Shown piece after piece: positions 44,584-45,105 of a stretch of DNA of 45,105 bases. Numbering within the stretch: the first letter of the stretch is position 1; each line of letters opens with the position of its first letter. This DNA comes from Calditrichota bacterium (GTDB lineage: Bacteria; Calditrichota; Calditrichia; Calditrichales; Calditrichaceae): NCBI GenBank assembly GCA_024278755.1, contig JAJRSO010000066.1, positions 1 to 45,105 on the forward strand. Direction: 5' to 3'. Made by a program: the position numbers and the translations under genes. The notes beneath the pieces were generated by a model. That model worked only from the letters and a program-made list of their open reading frames with translations. It was not told the origin of the DNA and ran no database searches.

Positions 44584-44964
44584 ATGTCAGATGAGTATTT
44601 ACATAAAGATTTAACGGCAACGATCATCAGTTGCTTTTATACGGTTTACAATCAGCTTGGATATGGCTTTTTAGAAAAAGTATATGAAAATGCATTAAAA
44701 ATTGAATTAAAAAAGCATTCTTTAAAAGTAGAAGCGCAGAGGCCTATTCATGTATATTATGAGCAAAAGGTGGTTGGTGAATATTTTGCAGATTTAATTA
44801 TTGAAGATAAAATAATTGTCGAGATTAAAGCGGCGGAAGCCCTCTGCAAGGCACATGAAGTTCAATTGATAAACTATTTAAAAGCTACTCAGATTGAGAT
44901 TGGATTATTGTTAAATTTTGGCAAAAAGCCGGAAATAAAACGAAAGATATATTCAAATAAATAG
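44584..44964 (+). CDS. GxxExxY protein (PD-(D/E)XK nuclease-like)
   Basis: I chose ATG 44584 (126 residues) because GGAAG lies about six bases upstream; a TTG at 44557 is less likely. The naming motif is GYGFLEKVYENAL. VEAQRPIHVYY, GEYFADLIIEDKIIVEIKA (the D...ExK part of a nuclease-like core) and the closing INYLKATQIEIGLLLNFG follow. The function of this very common family is unknown. Copies of one repeat phrase lie on both sides, which suggests insertion as a unit. Confidence 0.88.
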   Translation: MSDEYLHKDLTATIISCFYTVYNQLGYGFLEKVYENALKIELKKHSLKVEAQRPIHVYYEQKVVGEYFADLIIEDKIIVEIKAAEALCKAHEVQLINYLKATQIEIGLLLNFGKKPEIKRKIYSNK

Positions 44965-45105
44965 AACGCAGATAGCGCTGATAACGCAGATAATACGATA
45001 AAGAGAATTAATTTAAAAACGGTGTAAATCAGCTCAATCAGTGTCATCGGTGTTTGATAAATAAATAGGGCACAGAAAACGCAGATGGCGCTGATATCGC
45101 AGAAA
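44965..45105. repeat. Dispersed CGCAGAT repeats at the right edge
   Basis: Several near-copies of a phrase: AACGCAGATAGCGCTGATAA, AACGCAGATAATACG, then CACAGAAAACGCAGATGGCG and CTGATATCGCAGAAA at the end. It contains no gene. Confidence 0.55.

Noticed and set aside
1-45105. tRNA, rRNA, prophage or insertion sequence
   Set aside because: I recognised no cloverleaf, rRNA text, integrase, transposase or phage gene; small RNAs cannot be excluded by eye.

Overview
The window is a gene-dense bacterial chromosome segment. It has no recognisable phage, transposase, CRISPR or stable-RNA genes. The organism looks like a Gram-negative, outer-membrane-bearing member of the Fibrobacteres-Chlorobi-Bacteroidetes (FCB) side of the tree. 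This rests on three LolA-like proteins, a beta-barrel with a signal peptide, an FtsK motor whose wording resembles Bacteroidetes and Calditrichota forms, and a CpsB/Wzc capsule-control pair. A Calditrichota-like lineage is my best guess, held with low confidence. TAA, TAG and TGA all end intact genes, so the code is standard.

Left part (1-5.0 kb, minus strand): an error-prone-type DNA polymerase III alpha subunit, then a SatD-family gene carrying an in-frame TGA, then a DUF3307-type membrane protein. Between the polymerase and satD lie three near-identical 7-5-7 dyads whose centres are exactly 29 bp apart. They look like an operator array. A divergent plus-strand operon (5.4-10.6 kb) encodes a TetR regulator, an MMPL/RND exporter, an outer-membrane lipoprotein-sorting protein and a DUF1302-like barrel. 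From 10.7 to 13.2 kb is a BsuBI/PstI-type restriction-modification gene in which methylase and nuclease appear fused. Three single-base deletions break it.

Middle part (13.3-29.6 kb): plsY-gcvT; ftsK interrupted by a TAA; lolA; a CpsB-type phosphatase; a Wzc-type tyrosine autokinase; UDP-glucose dehydrogenase; a UDP-GlcNAc-type dehydrogenase interrupted by a TAA; a minus-strand ABC-2 exporter operon with its own LolA-like protein; and a three-gene operon made of a small ribbon-helix-helix-like protein, a PHP phosphoesterase and an alkaline-phosphatase-superfamily enzyme.

Right part (29.7-45.1 kb): an exopolysaccharide or O-antigen type locus opened by a NusG paralogue and a small SxtJ-like membrane protein. 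A sulfate-activation block follows (DUF2061-APS kinase fusion, CysD, CysN with a degenerate kinase tail, CysC). Then come nucleotide-sugar genes: wlbA-, wlbB- and wecB-like genes for a UDP-diacetamido-uronate, rmlB and rmlA, and capE, a cupin epimerase and capF for a UDP-FucNAc-type sugar. A MntA/HepT toxin-antitoxin pair and a DUF5674 plus unknown pair sit inside the wlb run. No glycosyltransferase, flippase, sulfotransferase, APS/PAPS reductase or wlbC aminotransferase is in view, so the locus probably continues to the right.

Two patterns run across the window. First, three otherwise intact genes are each stopped by one codon that a single G-to-T change would explain. Second, degenerate 7-nt-period arrays sit on or next to stop codons across the 32-44 kb locus, and two of them lie inside coding sequence.
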